The notes below the pieces were generated by a model that made no database searches, was not told where the DNA came from, and saw nothing but the letters and a program-made list of their open reading frames with translations. A DNA stretch of 35,370 nucleotides from the NCBI GenBank assembly GCA_017460955.1, contig JAFTZY010000075.1:1-35370 (forward strand). The letters are read 5' to 3'. Below are positions 27,811 through 35,370 of the stretch, piece by piece. The position numbers and the translations under genes are program-made. Source of the stretch: Oscillospiraceae bacterium. GTDB lineage: Bacteria; Bacillota; Clostridia; Oscillospirales; Ruminococcaceae. Numbering within the stretch: position 1 is the first letter of the stretch; every line of letters begins with the position of its first letter.

Positions 27811-29256
27811 ATGAAGAACAAGTATTCTCTTCTGAGTCTTGCCGCCGCCTGTGCGTGCGTGCTCAGCAGCCTCCCGCTGCCTGCCACGGCCGCCGATGAT
27901 ACGGTGTACGGCACGATGCAGATCCCCTATGCCGATTTCTATGCCGCCGAGCAGGCGGACGATGCCAATGCCTTTGAGGTGGATGCCGTTTCCTCGGCCA
28001 CGGCCAACAAGTGGACCATGGACGGCACCGGCTCCGTCGGTGAGGACGGCACCTGGACTGCCGGCGGTCTGGCAGCAGGCACCTATAATGAGAAAAACCC
28101 CGAGGGCGGCGGCACCATCCTCGGCGTGGTCTATCCGGTGGCCATCTCCCAGGCGGATCTCGATGCGCTCGGTGAGAACAATTACGGCTTTACCGCACTT
28201 GAGGAGACGCCCACGGCCTACAAGACCGTCACCGTGACCGACGGGAAGGCTGCCTTCTCCAAGGTACAGGATACGGACGGCGCCAAGGAGGTCGGCGGTG
28301 AGGTCACCCTCGAAACGCAGACCAGCTACGGCGATTATCAGCTTATGATCGAGAACTACCCGCAGGATGCCGACGTATACGGTGCCATCGTCCGCACGGC
28401 AGACGGCAATTCCTACCCGATGCGCTCGCTCGAGAACCTGTGGCGTCCCAAGGGTGAGATCGCATGGTCCGTCGGCTATGTGACGACCGTACACGGCAAC
28501 AACATCGACAATCCGAAGTACTATGCCACCAACGGTGCCACCGTCAGCGAGATCACCTTTATCACGCTCGACGGCTACCGGACCGTTTCCGCCAATGTGT
28601 ACCTGCCCGTACTGTTCACGAGCGGCGTGGACGTTACAGCGGGCGAGGCCGGCACGGGCAGCGTGACCTACGACCAGAGCATCTTCCCGGAGGATTTCCA
28701 GCAGACCGGTGCCGTTGCCGACAGCTTCACCGTGGAGGGCAATACTGTTTCCTACGAGAACGCTCTGCCGGGCCAGTACACACTGACCGTTTCCGATAAG
28801 GGCGGCAAGTACGGCGATGTAAGAGGCAAGTTCCTGCTGACAACGGACAAGGTCCCGGTTGTCATCGAGGACGGAAAGCTCGTGGCTGCCGAGGGCTTCA
28901 CCGAGGAAGAGGCTGCCAACTTCATCAAGAACATCACCGCCGTGACCGTGGACGGTACGACCTATGCTACCGGCAAGCGCGGCACCAAGGTCATCGCTGC
29001 CGACGGCACGATCGACACCGCCGTCCAGAGCGGTGAAACGGCTGTCTTTGCAGATCCGCAGAATTACAGCATCTCCGTGACCGCCACCGGCTACACCAAT
29101 GCCTTCGAGGCACAGGTCGAAGCACCGGTACTCTTTGGCGATATCAACAATGACGGCAGAGTCAATGCCAGCGATGCCTCGCTGATCTTGAAGTATGCAG
29201 CCGATTACGGCGCCAAGAAGTTCTCGGGCACGCTCGATGAATGGCTTGCCAGATAA
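27811..29256 (+). CDS. Secreted Tp47-like protein with one dockerin-like calcium loop
   Basis: The 481-residue protein starts at 27811 (MKNKYSLLSL), with AAGGAG 10 nt upstream, and has a signal peptide to about residue 28. The body recalls the treponemal lipoprotein Tp47, a penicillin-binding protein: IPYADFYAAE followed by DAVSSAT near the N-terminus, VRTADGNSYPMRSLENLW in the middle, and GYRTVSANVYLPVLF later. Tp47 has SYADYWAGE, DAVSRAT and GYRDVVADV at matching points. Residues about 442-463 (FGDINNDGRVNASDASLILKY) form a single calcium loop of dockerin type, not the two found in the cellulases here. The family call is from memory of the sequence. A role at the cell wall is inferred. Confidence 0.6.
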   Translation: MKNKYSLLSLAAACACVLSSLPLPATAADDTVYGTMQIPYADFYAAEQADDANAFEVDAVSSATANKWTMDGTGSVGEDGTWTAGGLAAGTYNEKNPEGGGTILGVVYPVAISQADLDALGENNYGFTALEETPTAYKTVTVTDGKAAFSKVQDTDGAKEVGGEVTLETQTSYGDYQLMIENYPQDADVYGAIVRTADGNSYPMRSLENLWRPKGEIAWSVGYVTTVHGNNIDNPKYYATNGATVSEITFITLDGYRTVSANVYLPVLFTSGVDVTAGEAGTGSVTYDQSIFPEDFQQTGAVADSFTVEGNTVSYENALPGQYTLTVSDKGGKYGDVRGKFLLTTDKVPVVIEDGKLVAAEGFTEEEAANFIKNITAVTVDGTTYATGKRGTKVIAADGTIDTAVQSGETAVFADPQNYSISVTATGYTNAFEAQVEAPVLFGDINNDGRVNASDASLILKYAADYGAKKFSGTLDEWLAR

Positions 29257-29283
29257 TTTGCATACCCCCTCCTCTATGGTTTT

Positions 29284-29322
29284 CCGCTCCCCGTGCATCT
29301 TCCGGGGAGCGGATCTTTTTTT
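29284..29322 (+). terminator. Intrinsic terminator of the Tp47-like gene
   Basis: CCGCTCCCCG (29284-29293) pairs with CGGGGAGCGG (29303-29312), followed by ATC and seven T. Confidence 0.9.
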
Positions 29323-29370
29323 GTTTTTGACTATGTTTGAGGCAGTGGATCAACCGGGGAGAGCCTGTGG

Positions 29371-29457
29371 GGTGCAGGGGCGAAAAGCCCCTGCTGGGGG
29401 TTTGGGGGCGAAGCCCCCCTAAAATCCCCTCCCTTCAGGGAGGGGGCAGGGGGAGGG
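29371..29457. repeat. GC-rich triple-palindrome intergenic repeat
   Basis: Three hairpins follow one another: GCAGGGGC/GCCCCTGC around GAAAA (29374-29394), GGGGGC/GCCCCC around GAA (29404-29418) and CCCCTCCCT/AGGGAGGGG (29426-29445). Order and sequence match the reverse complement of the repeat at 28-103. It fills the gap between a terminator and the zinc-operon promoter and contains no gene. Confidence 0.65.
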
Positions 29458-29519
29458 CGGCTCACGGTACACCCGCCCCAGAATCATAAACGCCCCGCAC
29501 GCTTTTTTTGGATTTCCTC

Positions 29520-29548
29520 TTGACAAGCCCCCGCCCATGTGCTATAAT
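29520..29548 (+). promoter_or_regulatory. Consensus sigma-A promoter of the metal transporter operon
   Basis: TTGACA (29520-29525) and TATAAT (29543-29548) are perfect and 17 bp apart. The spacer ends in TGTGC. A 23-bp palindrome begins 3 bp after the -10 box. Confidence 0.9.
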
Positions 29549-29550
29549 AC

Positions 29551-29573
29551 AAATTGAAAATGATTTTCAATTT
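29551..29573. promoter_or_regulatory. Fur-family operator (Zur- or Fur-like)
   Basis: AAATTGAAAAT and ATTTTCAATTT are perfect 11-bp inverted arms around one G. The core TGAAAAT-G-ATTTTCA is close to the 7-1-7 Fur-family consensus. It covers the predicted transcription start, so binding would repress the operon when metal is plentiful. Confidence 0.8.
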
Positions 29574-29595
29574 CAAAAGCAGAGGTGTGATAAGG

Positions 29596-30573
29596 ATGGA
29601 TTTCAGAAGGATCATCGGCGCTGCCGCAGCGCTGCTGCTGGGCGTGCAGCTGACCGGATGCAGCGGGAGCCTCCCGCAGGATGACGGGAAACTGCAGGTC
29701 GTCTGCACGCTCTACCCAGCCTATGACTGGGCGCGGGAGATCACGCGGGGACACGAGGACACCACGGAGCTCCGTTATCTGCTCGACAACGGGATCGACA
29801 TGCACAATTACCAGCCGAGTGCGCAGGATATGGTGCGCATTGCCGACTGCGACGTGCTGATTTATGTCGGCGGCGAATCCGAGCGCTGGATGGAGGCTGC
29901 CCTGAAGGAGAAGAGCAACCCCGGCCGGCAGGTCATCTGCCTGCTCGACAGCATGGGGGATGCCGCCGTCGAGGAGGAGCTTGCCGAGGGGATGCAGCCC
30001 GAGGAGGACGAAGAGGAAGAGGAAGAAGAGGGCCCCGAGTACGACGAGCATGTGTGGCTCTCGCTGCGCAGTGCCGGGGTGCTCGTGCCGCAGATCAGCG
30101 AGGCGCTGTGCATGGCCGACCCGGAGCATGCACAGGATTACCGGGACAATGCCCAGGCCTACGGCGATGCCCTTGCCGCGCTCGATGCGGAATATGCAAA
30201 GGCCGTCGCCGGCGCACAGGAGCGCACGGTGCTCTTTGCCGACCGCTTCCCCTTCCGGTATCTGACGCAGGATTACGGACTGACCTATTATGCCGCCTTC
30301 CCCGGCTGCTCGGCGGAATCGGAGGCCAGCTTCGAGACGGTGAGTTTTCTCTCGGAAAAGGTCGATGCCCTCGGGCTCCCGGCGGTCTTTACCATCGAGA
30401 ATTCCGACGGGTCCGTGGCACGGGCCGTGCTCGACAATTCGCAGCACCCGGACCTCCCGGTGCTGACGCTCGATTCGATGCAGTCGGTGAGCAGGGCACA
30501 GATCGAGAGCGACGTGACCTATTATGATGTGATGACACAGAACCTTGAGGTCCTCCGGCAGGGCCTGCGATAA
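29596..30573 (+). CDS. znuA: Metal (zinc/manganese) ABC transporter substrate-binding lipoprotein
   Basis: The 325-residue lipoprotein starts at 29596 after AGAGGTG; the lipobox LTGC places the lipidated Cys at 22. It is a cluster A-I metal-binding protein. Candidate ligands are His70 (DMHNYQPS), His152 (DEHVWLS) and Asp216 (ADRFPFRYL), the last at the place where many zinc proteins have His. The flexible loop that is His-rich in ZnuA is a run of Glu and Asp here (about 136-150). The Fur-family operator and the downstream ATPase and permease support metal uptake. Zinc is most likely; manganese is possible. Confidence 0.85.
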   Translation: MDFRRIIGAAAALLLGVQLTGCSGSLPQDDGKLQVVCTLYPAYDWAREITRGHEDTTELRYLLDNGIDMHNYQPSAQDMVRIADCDVLIYVGGESERWMEAALKEKSNPGRQVICLLDSMGDAAVEEELAEGMQPEEDEEEEEEEGPEYDEHVWLSLRSAGVLVPQISEALCMADPEHAQDYRDNAQAYGDALAALDAEYAKAVAGAQERTVLFADRFPFRYLTQDYGLTYYAAFPGCSAESEASFETVSFLSEKVDALGLPAVFTIENSDGSVARAVLDNSQHPDLPVLTLDSMQSVSRAQIESDVTYYDVMTQNLEVLRQGLR

Positions 30574-30586
30574 CGGAAGGTGCATG

Positions 30587-31339
30587 ATGGCAGAGGAAAG
30601 AACGGACGCTCCCTCGCGGAGCGTACAGATCGAATGCAGGGACGCCGTGCTCGGCTATGAGGACGGCGTGGTGACGCGGGATCTGAATTTTGTGGTATGT
30701 CAGGGGGACTACCTGTGCATCCTCGGCGAGAACGGCTCGGGCAAGAGCACGCTCGTCAAGGCGCTGCTCGGCCTGCGCCCCCAGCTCTCCGGCACGATCC
30801 GGCTGTGCGGGGAGACCGGCCGCTCCGAGATCGGCTACCTCCCCCAGCAGACGCTGGTGCAGCGGGATTTCCCGGCAAGCGTCCGGGAGATCGTGCTCTC
30901 GGGGTGCATGAGCCGCTGCGGTCTGCGGCCCTTTTATAATAAGGAGGAAAAGCAGCTTGCCGCACAGATGATGGAAAAGCTCGGCATCACGCACCTTGCG
31001 GGGCGCTGCTACCGCGAGCTCTCGGGCGGGCAGCAGCAGCGGGTCCTGCTGGCGCGTGCCATGTGCGCCGCCAGAAAGCTTCTGCTCCTTGACGAGCCCG
31101 TCACGGGCCTGGACCCGAAGGCCACCCAGGAGATGTACGAGCTCATTGCCCGCCTCAACCGGGAGGACGGCATCTCGGTCATCATGGTCTCCCATGACAC
31201 GCAGGCCGCCGTGCAGTACGCCTCCCACATCCTCCACATCGGCAGCCGTCAGCGCTTCTACGGCACCCGGGAGGATTACATGAACAGCAAGGTCGGACGC
31301 TCCTTCCTTGCACTGGAAGGAAGTGATGACGATGCATGA
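30587..31339 (+). CDS. znuC: Metal ABC transporter ATP-binding protein
   Basis: This ABC ATPase of 250 residues has Walker A GENGSGKST, a Q-loop (GYLPQQ), the signature LSGGQQQR, Walker B LLLLDEP and the switch histidine in VSHDTQ. I start at 30587 with GGAAGG 6 nt upstream; the ATG three bases earlier is too close to it. It powers the importer with the permease that overlaps its end by 8 nt. Confidence 0.93.
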   Translation: MAEERTDAPSRSVQIECRDAVLGYEDGVVTRDLNFVVCQGDYLCILGENGSGKSTLVKALLGLRPQLSGTIRLCGETGRSEIGYLPQQTLVQRDFPASVREIVLSGCMSRCGLRPFYNKEEKQLAAQMMEKLGITHLAGRCYRELSGGQQQRVLLARAMCAARKLLLLDEPVTGLDPKATQEMYELIARLNREDGISVIMVSHDTQAAVQYASHILHIGSRQRFYGTREDYMNSKVGRSFLALEGSDDDA

Positions 31340-32192
31340 GATGTGGCAGACGCTGGTCTTTTATTTCAGCCGTCCCTTCGTGCAGTATGCCATGGCGGTG
31401 GGACTGCTCATCGCACTGTGCTCGTCGCTCCTGGGCGTCACGCTCGTGCTCAAGCGCTTCTCCTTCATCGGGGACGGGCTGTCCCATGTGGCGTTCGGCG
31501 CCATGTCCGTAGCGGCAGTCACGGGACTGACCAATAACATGCTGCTCGTACTGCCGGTCACGCTCCTCTCGGCGGTCCTGCTGCTGCACACCTCCCAGAA
31601 CACGAAGATCAAGGGCGATGCGGCTGTCGCAATGATCTCGGTGGGGGCGCTGGCGGTCGGGTACCTGCTGATGAACCTCTTCTCGGGCTCGGCGAACGTG
31701 GCCGGGGATGTCTGTTCGACGCTCTTCGGCGCCTCCGCCATCCTGACGCTCTCGGCCTCCCAGGTGCGGCTGTGCGTGCTCATGTCCGCCGTGGTGCTCG
31801 TGCTGTTCTTTTTGTTCTACAACAAGATCTTCGCGGTCACCTTCGATGAGAGCTTTGCACAGGCGGTGGGGATCCGGGCGAAGGCCTACAATCTGATGAT
31901 CGCCGTGGTCACGGCCTTCATCATCGTGCTGGCGATGAACCTGGTCGGCTCCCTGCTCGTCTCGGCGCTCATCATCTTCCCGGCACTCTCGGCCATGCGC
32001 CTGTTCAAGAGCTTTAAGAGCGTGACCGTCTGCTCGGCGGTGCTCTCCGTGGTGTGCGCCGGTCTGGGGATCATCCTGTCGATCCTGTTCTCGACCCCCG
32101 TGGGCGCGACCATCGTCGTATGCGACATTGCCGTGTTCCTTATATTCTCACTGATCGCCCTGTGTCTGAACCGCGTAAGGAGGAGCGTATGA
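31332..32192 (+). CDS. znuB: Metal ABC transporter permease
   Basis: This permease of about 286 residues is of the ABC-3 family, with about seven to eight membrane helices. Typical family sequences are VLKRFSFIGDGLSHVAFGA near the N-terminus and the later AFIIVLAMNLVGSLLVSALIIFPALSAMRL (key parts NLVGSLLVSALIIFPA). I choose the ATG at 31332 because AAGGAAG lies 8 nt upstream; the ATG at 31326 is possible. It overlaps znuC and, by ATGA, the next lipoprotein gene. Confidence 0.92.
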   Translation: MHEMWQTLVFYFSRPFVQYAMAVGLLIALCSSLLGVTLVLKRFSFIGDGLSHVAFGAMSVAAVTGLTNNMLLVLPVTLLSAVLLLHTSQNTKIKGDAAVAMISVGALAVGYLLMNLFSGSANVAGDVCSTLFGASAILTLSASQVRLCVLMSAVVLVLFFLFYNKIFAVTFDESFAQAVGIRAKAYNLMIAVVTAFIIVLAMNLVGSLLVSALIIFPALSAMRLFKSFKSVTVCSAVLSVVCAGLGIILSILFSTPVGATIVVCDIAVFLIFSLIALCLNRVRRSV

Positions 32193-32680
32193 AACGTCTG
32201 CTTTTGTGTCTGCCGCTGCTTTGCTGCCTGACGGCATGCAGCTCGCCCGTACAGGAGGCTCCCGCCGTACAGGAGAGCGTGCAAAGCGATGCCGCACCGG
32301 ATTTTTCCGCACTCCCGGGCGCCGACCCGTCCGTGGACATCGACCTGACCGCCATGAGCGGGACGATGGTCTACAGCCAGGTCTACGATATGGCCTATGC
32401 GCCCGATGCCTACATCGGCAGGAGCGTGAAGGTCACGGGGCCGTTTGCCGTCTATCACGACGAGTCGAACGGGCAGGATTATTTCGCCGTGCTCATCCCC
32501 GATGCCGCCGCGTGCTGCACGCAGGGGATGGAATTTGACTGGGAGGGGCATACCTATCCCGACGACTACCCCGAGGAGGGCAGTCAGATCACCGTGAGCG
32601 GGACCTTCTCCACCTACGAGGAGAACGGCACCACCTACTGCTGCCTGCTCCATGCGCAGCTCGAGACGGCACAGGCATGA
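32189..32680 (+). CDS. Lipoprotein with OB-fold-like domain in the zinc operon
   Basis: The 163-residue protein has a lipoprotein signal (LTAC, Cys17) and a Glu/Pro/Ala-rich spacer to about residue 50. A C-terminal domain follows that recalls the OB-fold-like domain of YcgQ/DUF1980 proteins: YAPDAYIGRSVKVTGPF, then YFAVLIPDAAACC and SQITVSGTFSTYEENG. It overlaps znuB by 4 nt with AGGAGG in place, so it belongs to the operon. In Bacillus the YcgR/YcgQ pair is Zur-regulated, which fits. Its exact role is unknown; a zinc-related surface function is inferred. Confidence 0.65.
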   Translation: MKRLLLCLPLLCCLTACSSPVQEAPAVQESVQSDAAPDFSALPGADPSVDIDLTAMSGTMVYSQVYDMAYAPDAYIGRSVKVTGPFAVYHDESNGQDYFAVLIPDAAACCTQGMEFDWEGHTYPDDYPEEGSQITVSGTFSTYEENGTTYCCLLHAQLETAQA

Positions 32681-32702
32681 TAAAATAAGCGGCTTTTATC
32701 TA

Positions 32703-32731
32703 TTGCTTTTTCACAAAACCTGTGGTATAAT
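32703..32731 (+). promoter_or_regulatory. Promoter of the GGDEF gene
   Basis: TTGCTT (32703-32708) and TATAAT (32726-32731) are 17 bp apart. The leader is about 37 nt and ends in AGGAAGGGGGTG before the ATG. Confidence 0.75.
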
Positions 32732-32775
32732 AAGAGAAAATATTCTGCAAATTCACAGGAAGGGGGTGCCCGGAT

Positions 32776-34623
32776 ATGATCGGCGGCCGGAAGGTCATCG
32801 CACTTTGCATGTCCCGCATCCACGATATGGAAAACAGCCGGTTCATTGCCGAGCTCAACCGGCGGTGTGCCAAGGCGGCATGCAGCCTGTTCATTTACAA
32901 CATCAATACGGATCTGTACTGGGATGACAGCCATCCGAGTGCGGAAACGGCCGTGTTCGACCTGATCGACTGCGACAGGACGGATGCGATCATCCTGATG
33001 GATGAGAAGATCAAGAGCCGCAGGATCTCCGGGAACATCTTAGACCGCGCCCATGCCGCCCGTGTCCCCGTCGTCGTCGTGGACGGCCCCGGCGAGGACT
33101 GCGCACGGGTGAGCTTTGACTATGCGCAGGGCTTTGAGCATGTCGTGCGCCATGTGATCGAGCATCACGGGGTACGGGATGTGCATTTCGTGGCAGGCAT
33201 CCCGGGCAATCCCTTCTCGGATGCACGCATCGACATTTTCCGGAAGGTCCTCGCCGAGAACGGCATCCCCTTCACGGAGGATATGGTCAGCTACGGGCAG
33301 TTCTGGGCCAAGCCCGCCAAGGCCGCTGCCGAGCGCCTTGTGGCGGAGCACCGGGTACCCCGGGCGGTCATCTGCGCCAACGACATCATGGCCATCAATG
33401 TCAGCAATGTCCTGCGCAGCCACGGCTTTTCCGTGCCGGGGGACGTGATCGTCACGGGCTTTGACGGCATTGACGAGATCTTCTTCAGCGTGCCGAGCAT
33501 CACCTCCGCCAAGTGCAGCAGTGAGGCGCTTGCCGAATCCGTCTGGCGCTGTGTGGAGGGCTGCCTTGCCGACAGGAACTGCCGGATGCAGCTCGAGGTC
33601 GTGCCGGCGCTCCTGCGCAATGCCTCATGCGGCTGCGCCGATCCCACCCACCAGCAGCTCCCCGACCACATCCACAGCTTCAATGACCGCTTCTACCGCT
33701 ACCAGGACGACAACCGCTCCCTCTCGGAGATCTGCGAGAGGATGCAGTCCTGGGACAGCATTTTCGATACCGCCTGCTGCCTGTTCGATGAATGCATCCA
33801 GGATCTGTGCTGCCTCATCAACCGGCGGTGCCTGGACAATACGGCCGATTACTTCGCCGATACGGACGCGCCCGCCTTCGATGACACGATGTTCGTGTTC
33901 TTCGACACCGAGCAGGAGGGCTTCCGGCAGCGGGATTTCCGGCGCTCGGACATCCTCCCCGGGATCGAAGCGATCATGGAACGGGGCTTCCCCCTCATCT
34001 TCAACACCATCCATTTCCAGGGACGGCCCCTGGGGTATGTGTGCTTCCATTTCCGGGAATTCGAGATCACCGACTACTGCAAGGCCCCGCAGGTCGTGTC
34101 CACCCTGGGCATCGGTCTGGGCGGGTACATCACCCGGAGCTACCAGCACTACCTGACACAGCGCATCGAGGAGGTCTACAAATTCGACGAGCTCACCGGG
34201 CTCTACAACCGCCTGAGCTTCCACCGGGAGCTTCTGCGCCGGGAGGAGATCTCCCCCATCACCGTCATCCTTGCCGATCTTGACGGACTCAAGCAGATCA
34301 ACGACAATTTCGGCCACAGCGCCGGCGATGCCGCCATCCGCACGGCGGCCCATGCCCTGCACGGGGCCTGTCCGGAGGAGGCCATGTGCGTGCGCTACGG
34401 CGGCGATGAGATGTTGGCCGTCATTCCCGGCGCGTGCGATGCCGCACAGATCATGGACCGCATCCGCCGGACACTTGCGGACTTCAACCGCACCTCCGGC
34501 CTTGGCTACCGGGTCTCCGTGAGCCTTGGCACCTTCACGGCCGCCCATTCCGAGGACGATCTCGAGCGCCTCATCAAGCTGGCCGATGCCTCGATGTACC
34601 TTGAGAAGCAGAAAAAGAAATAG
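32776..34623 (+). CDS. Cytoplasmic LacI-type sensor / GGDEF diguanylate cyclase
   Basis: The 615-residue protein has no signal peptide or membrane helix. Residues about 5-290 form a LacI/PBP1-like effector-binding domain without the DNA-binding helix-turn-helix (VIALCMSRIHDMENSRFI, VVVVDGP, ICANDIMAINV, DVIVTGFDGIDE). Residues about 310-450 look GAF-like. A GGDEF domain fills about 455-615, with DELTGLYNR and the active-site loop RYGGDEM at 540-546, where Met replaces the usual Phe. No RxxD inhibitory site is seen just before the loop. It probably makes c-di-GMP in response to a small ligand, perhaps a sugar; activity with GGDEM is plausible but unproven. It is a single-gene unit. Confidence 0.88.
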   Translation: MIGGRKVIALCMSRIHDMENSRFIAELNRRCAKAACSLFIYNINTDLYWDDSHPSAETAVFDLIDCDRTDAIILMDEKIKSRRISGNILDRAHAARVPVVVVDGPGEDCARVSFDYAQGFEHVVRHVIEHHGVRDVHFVAGIPGNPFSDARIDIFRKVLAENGIPFTEDMVSYGQFWAKPAKAAAERLVAEHRVPRAVICANDIMAINVSNVLRSHGFSVPGDVIVTGFDGIDEIFFSVPSITSAKCSSEALAESVWRCVEGCLADRNCRMQLEVVPALLRNASCGCADPTHQQLPDHIHSFNDRFYRYQDDNRSLSEICERMQSWDSIFDTACCLFDECIQDLCCLINRRCLDNTADYFADTDAPAFDDTMFVFFDTEQEGFRQRDFRRSDILPGIEAIMERGFPLIFNTIHFQGRPLGYVCFHFREFEITDYCKAPQVVSTLGIGLGGYITRSYQHYLTQRIEEVYKFDELTGLYNRLSFHRELLRREEISPITVILADLDGLKQINDNFGHSAGDAAIRTAAHALHGACPEEAMCVRYGGDEMLAVIPGACDAAQIMDRIRRTLADFNRTSGLGYRVSVSLGTFTAAHSEDDLERLIKLADASMYLEKQKKK

Positions 34624-34628
34624 TCCCC

Positions 34629-34674
34629 GCCTGCCATGCATGCCTCTCACGGCATACATGGCAGGCTTTCTTTC
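34629..34674 (+). terminator. Terminator of the GGDEF gene
   Basis: GCCTGCCATGCATGCC (34629-34644) pairs with GGCATACATGGCAGGC (34651-34666) with one C-A mismatch, followed by TTTCTTTC. Confidence 0.85.
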
Positions 34675-34685
34675 AAAAGCAGTTA

Positions 34686-34714
34686 TTGACAAGCCCCGCC
34701 GTTCGTGCTATAAT
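34686..34714 (+). promoter_or_regulatory. Consensus sigma-A promoter of the last gene
   Basis: TTGACA (34686-34691) and TATAAT (34709-34714) are perfect and 17 bp apart. The spacer closely resembles that of the metal transporter promoter at 29520. Confidence 0.88.
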
Positions 34715-34723
34715 AGGAGTGTT

Positions 34724-34747
34724 CCCCGGCGCACGGATGTGCGGGGG
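34724..34747 (+). promoter_or_regulatory. Hairpin in the leader of the last gene
   Basis: CCCC and CGCAC pair with GTGCG and GGGG around GGAT, with a 2-nt bulge. CTTTCTCTTT follows. It starts close to the predicted transcription start and could act as a weak attenuator or a 5' stabiliser. Confidence 0.4.
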
Positions 34748-34782
34748 CTTTCTCTTTGACTGTCAACTACAGGAGGCTTGGC

Positions 34783-35370
34783 ATGGATACAAAATTTCTC
34801 AAGGCCGCCCGGCAGAAGCTCGCATCGATCCTGCCGCTGCAATGCGGACTGGTCGGCATCGGTGTGCTGCTCGGTGTGCTCGACTGGCTGCGCGTTCTGC
34901 CCCTGGGGGCCTTCGGCGGCGCGGTGATCTTCGCGGTCACGGTGCTGATGATCGTCTGGGCACTGCATTTTGTGCGCGACGAACGCTTCAAGGCAGCTGC
35001 CCGGGTCCTGCAGCGCGCGCTCCTGGTCAGCGCCCTCATCGAGCTTGTGCTCTTCCAGGCCAACAGCTTCCACCTGCTGAGCGGGGGATATAAGGAGCAG
35101 GAGCTCCTCCTCTCCGATGCGGTCACCGCGGGGATCGACCCGGAAACGGGGATCTGCCAGGGGGGCGAGGCGTCCATCGTCTTTGATGCGCTCGAAATGC
35201 CCGTCGGTACGCTGTCCGTTTACCTGGAGACCGACAGTGCCGCCTACGACGATGTCTGGGTGGACATCACCGACGATACCCACCGCCAGTCCTACCGCAC
35301 GAGCATTGCCGGCATCCGGGCGCTCTCCGGCGACACCCGCTCGGCGACCATCCCCTGCAATTTCTCCGGG
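34783..35370 (+). CDS. Membrane protein of unknown function, 3' end outside window
   Basis: An open frame of 196 codons runs to the window edge without a stop. The ATG at 34783 follows AGGAGG at 34771-34776. The N-terminus holds three hydrophobic segments (about 16-37, 44-63 and 73-92). A polar, probably extracytoplasmic region follows, beginning about residue 100, with beta-rich sequence such as GEASIVFDALEM and LSVYLETDSAAYDDVWVDITD. This resembles the start of large polytopic proteins in which membrane helices alternate with sugar- or wall-facing domains. I do not recognise the family. Confidence 0.75.
   Translation, partial: MDTKFLKAARQKLASILPLQCGLVGIGVLLGVLDWLRVLPLGAFGGAVIFAVTVLMIVWALHFVRDERFKAAARVLQRALLVSALIELVLFQANSFHLLSGGYKEQELLLSDAVTAGIDPETGICQGGEASIVFDALEMPVGTLSVYLETDSAAYDDVWVDITDDTHRQSYRTSIAGIRALSGDTRSATIPCNFSG

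Noticed and set aside
32681..32702. AT-rich hairpin GATAAAA/TTTTATC as terminator of the zinc operon
   Set aside because: The stem has only one G-C pair and would not be stable enough for confident calling.

Overview
This window looks like chromosome from a cellulosome-producing, spore-gene-carrying Gram-positive anaerobe of the Ruminococcus/Oscillospirales type. The reasons are: four secreted cellulases that each end in a two-repeat dockerin of the same pattern, the sporulation genes ylbJ, yqfC and yqfD, strong AGGAGG ribosome binding sites, textbook sigma-A promoters (TTGACA, 17 bp, TATAAT), and an F-type ATP synthase c subunit of the sodium-binding kind. The DNA is GC-rich, which is why long antisense open frames shadow most genes. 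The species cannot be fixed from the sequence alone; no rRNA, tRNA, cohesin or scaffoldin gene is present.

Layout, left to right. (1) 1-6400: the glutamate synthase operon gltB-gltD on the minus strand, with a structured leader and GC-rich repeats behind it. (2) 6430-10280: a two-gene operon of tandem GH5 cellulases with dockerins, minus strand. (3) 10281-13051: ylbJ and yqfC-yqfD, divergently transcribed from a 95-bp region holding two mirror-image sigma-E-like promoters. Each transcript ends in a copy of one inverted-repeat element. (4) 13056-18903: two GH9 cellulases with dockerins (CBM4-Ig-GH9 and GH9-CBM3c), each with its own promoter and terminator. (5) 18933-20480: gdhA. (6) 20590-27480: the complete atpIBEFHAGDC operon. 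(7) 27490-27590: a predicted short transcript with its own promoter and terminator. (8) 27733-29322: a secreted Tp47-like protein with a single dockerin-like calcium loop. (9) 29520-32680: a zinc/manganese-type ABC importer operon with a Fur-family palindrome at its promoter, ending with an OB-fold-like lipoprotein. (10) 32703-34670: a cytoplasmic LacI-type sensor/GGDEF protein. (11) 34686-35370: the start of a membrane protein cut by the window edge.

How it fits together. Ammonia is assimilated by GdhA and by GltBD. The dockerin cellulases supply cellodextrins and would be displayed on a cohesin scaffold encoded elsewhere. The ATP synthase probably couples to sodium. The LacI-like sensor on the diguanylate cyclase may link sugar availability to c-di-GMP.

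The most unusual item is the element pair at 10281-10441 and 12975-13051. Its 16-bp terminal inverted repeats, conserved inner helix and compensatory base changes fit either a structured 3' RNA or a small non-autonomous mobile element.
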